Source: Planctomycetota bacterium (GTDB taxonomy: Bacteria > Planctomycetota > UBA11346). Taken from it: DNA of 7,472 nucleotides. Shown here in pieces: positions 7,026 through 7,472 of this stretch. The notes under the pieces are model-generated. The model had not been told where the DNA came from. It made no database searches and worked only from the letters and a program-made list of their open reading frames with translations. The stretch's first letter is position 1. Each line of letters begins with the position of its first letter. Made by a program: the position numbers and the translations under genes. The DNA lies in assembly GCA_024641365.1 (NCBI GenBank), contig JAHEDF010000179.1, forward strand, positions 1-7,472, in the 5' to 3' direction.

Positions 7026-7161
7026 ATTAACCGCAGAAGGCGCAGAAGGCGCAGAGAAGGTTTTATCAACAAATCTTCAAAAAATCACAATTGATTGGTG
7101 TTTGAAGGGAATGAATTGGGCAAATACCCTATAGACACCCTCTGCGTTCTCTGCGGTTAAT
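7026..7161. repeat. Purine-rich intergenic palindrome C with 9-base tandem repeat
   Basis: Left arm 7026-7049 and right arm 7138-7161 pair at 20 of 24 positions, two of the rest being G-T; the outermost 12 bases (ATTAACCGCAGA) are perfect. The left arm is a tandem of CGCAGAAGG (7032-7040, 7041-7049) plus a variant CGCAGAGAAGG (7050-7060). The right arm reads CTCTGCGTTCTCTGCGG. The centre is AT-rich and non-coding. It lacks the outer CAATTCCG ends of the other two elements but has the same design of purine-rich arms around an AT-rich centre. I recall similar CGCAGAG-type intergenic repeats in diverse bacteria, which I cannot confirm here. Confidence 0.55.
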
Positions 7162-7247
7162 CTGTCTTCAAAATAGCTATTTTTCAGATCAATACGCAAT
7201 AATTAACCGAATAGCATTGCCGCAGCGAGGCTAATAAAAAATTAATT

Positions 7248-7472
7248 TTAATCTTCAACCGGTTCGTGCCGTGGAAAATTACACAGTGGTCGATTCGCTT
7301 GCGGTTGATTAAGGACATGGTGAATGGTCAGTTTTTTGAAAGCCATTTCGACGGCGGCCATCGCATTGTCGAGTCCACGATGTAGGGGGCAAAGTTGTGA
7401 TCCGTGACCTTCTAAACCTAATGGACACTCAGTAATGCGCACAATAGGATCAACAGCCTGTATAACATCGTA
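7248..7472 (-). CDS. C-terminal part of an Rrf2-family transcriptional regulator, 5' end outside window
   Basis: The frame is open to the window edge and ends at TAA 7250-7248; 74 residues are visible. The stretch YDVIQAVDPIVRITECPLG then LCPLHRGLDNAMAAVEMAFKKLTIHHVL matches the dimerisation helix, cysteine loop and following helix of Rrf2 proteins (IscR, NsrR, CymR relatives). The DNA-binding winged helix at the N-terminus is not in the window. Members of this family control Fe-S assembly, nitric oxide response, cysteine or redox metabolism. Where IscR has C-x5-C-x5-C, this protein has C-x5-G-x5-C, so one cluster ligand is absent; it may bind a cluster with another ligand or none. The tail after the family core (QPQANRPLCNFPRHEPVED) is unrecognised. 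Its target is unknown. The 85 bases between its stop codon and the palindrome at 7026-7161 show only AT-rich sequence. Confidence 0.8.
   Translation of the reverse strand, partial: YDVIQAVDPIVRITECPLGLEGHGSQLCPLHRGLDNAMAAVEMAFKKLTIHHVLNQPQANRPLCNFPRHEPVED

Noticed and set aside
7032..7060. The tandem CGCAGAAGG units as a CRISPR or variable-number repeat array
   Set aside because: The units are adjacent without spacers, only about three in number, and half of a larger palindrome.

Overview
The window looks like a piece of a chromosome from the Planctomycetota-Verrucomicrobiota-Lentisphaerota group, most likely a planctomycete or close relative with a moderate to low G+C genome. The evidence is gene content: a planctomycete-type multi-domain cytochrome c protein (PSCyt1, DUF1587/1595/1592/1588/1585), a Tat-exported DUF1552 protein directly behind it, a formylglycine sulfatase, and flanking S1C-protease-like and Rrf2 fragments. 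This combination is typical of that group but is also found in some Acidobacteria and Proteobacteria, so the taxonomic call is an inference.

Layout, left to right. Positions 1-527 (+) hold the C-terminal end of an HtrA/trypsin-like protein whose catalytic part lies outside the window. Positions 528-985 are non-coding and contain a compact G+C-rich block with three hairpins. Positions 986-2353 (+) encode a complete secreted arylsulfatase-type enzyme with every expected catalytic residue. Positions 2354-2640 separate two convergent genes and hold a MITE-like palindromic element (A). Positions 2641-6577 (-) are a two-gene operon read right to left: first the large di-haem cytochrome protein, then, after 13 bases, the DUF1552 protein. 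Positions 6578-7247 are non-coding and hold a second MITE-like element (B) with the same terminal repeats as A, and a third purine-rich palindrome (C) built on a 9-base tandem repeat. Positions 7248-7472 (-) are the C-terminal end of an Rrf2-family regulator.

How the genes may work together: sulfatase, cytochrome protein and DUF1552 protein all carry export signals, so all three probably act outside the cytoplasm. The cytochrome/DUF1552 pair is a recurrent unit of unknown biochemistry in these bacteria. A link to the neighbouring sulfatase, for example in handling sulfated polysaccharides, is plausible but rests only on proximity.

No CRISPR array, tRNA, rRNA, transposase, phage or recognised defence system is visible. 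The least ordinary items are the intergenic palindrome family (A, B, C), the G+C-rich hairpin block, and a roughly 115-residue charged, probably coiled-coil insertion in the cytochrome protein.
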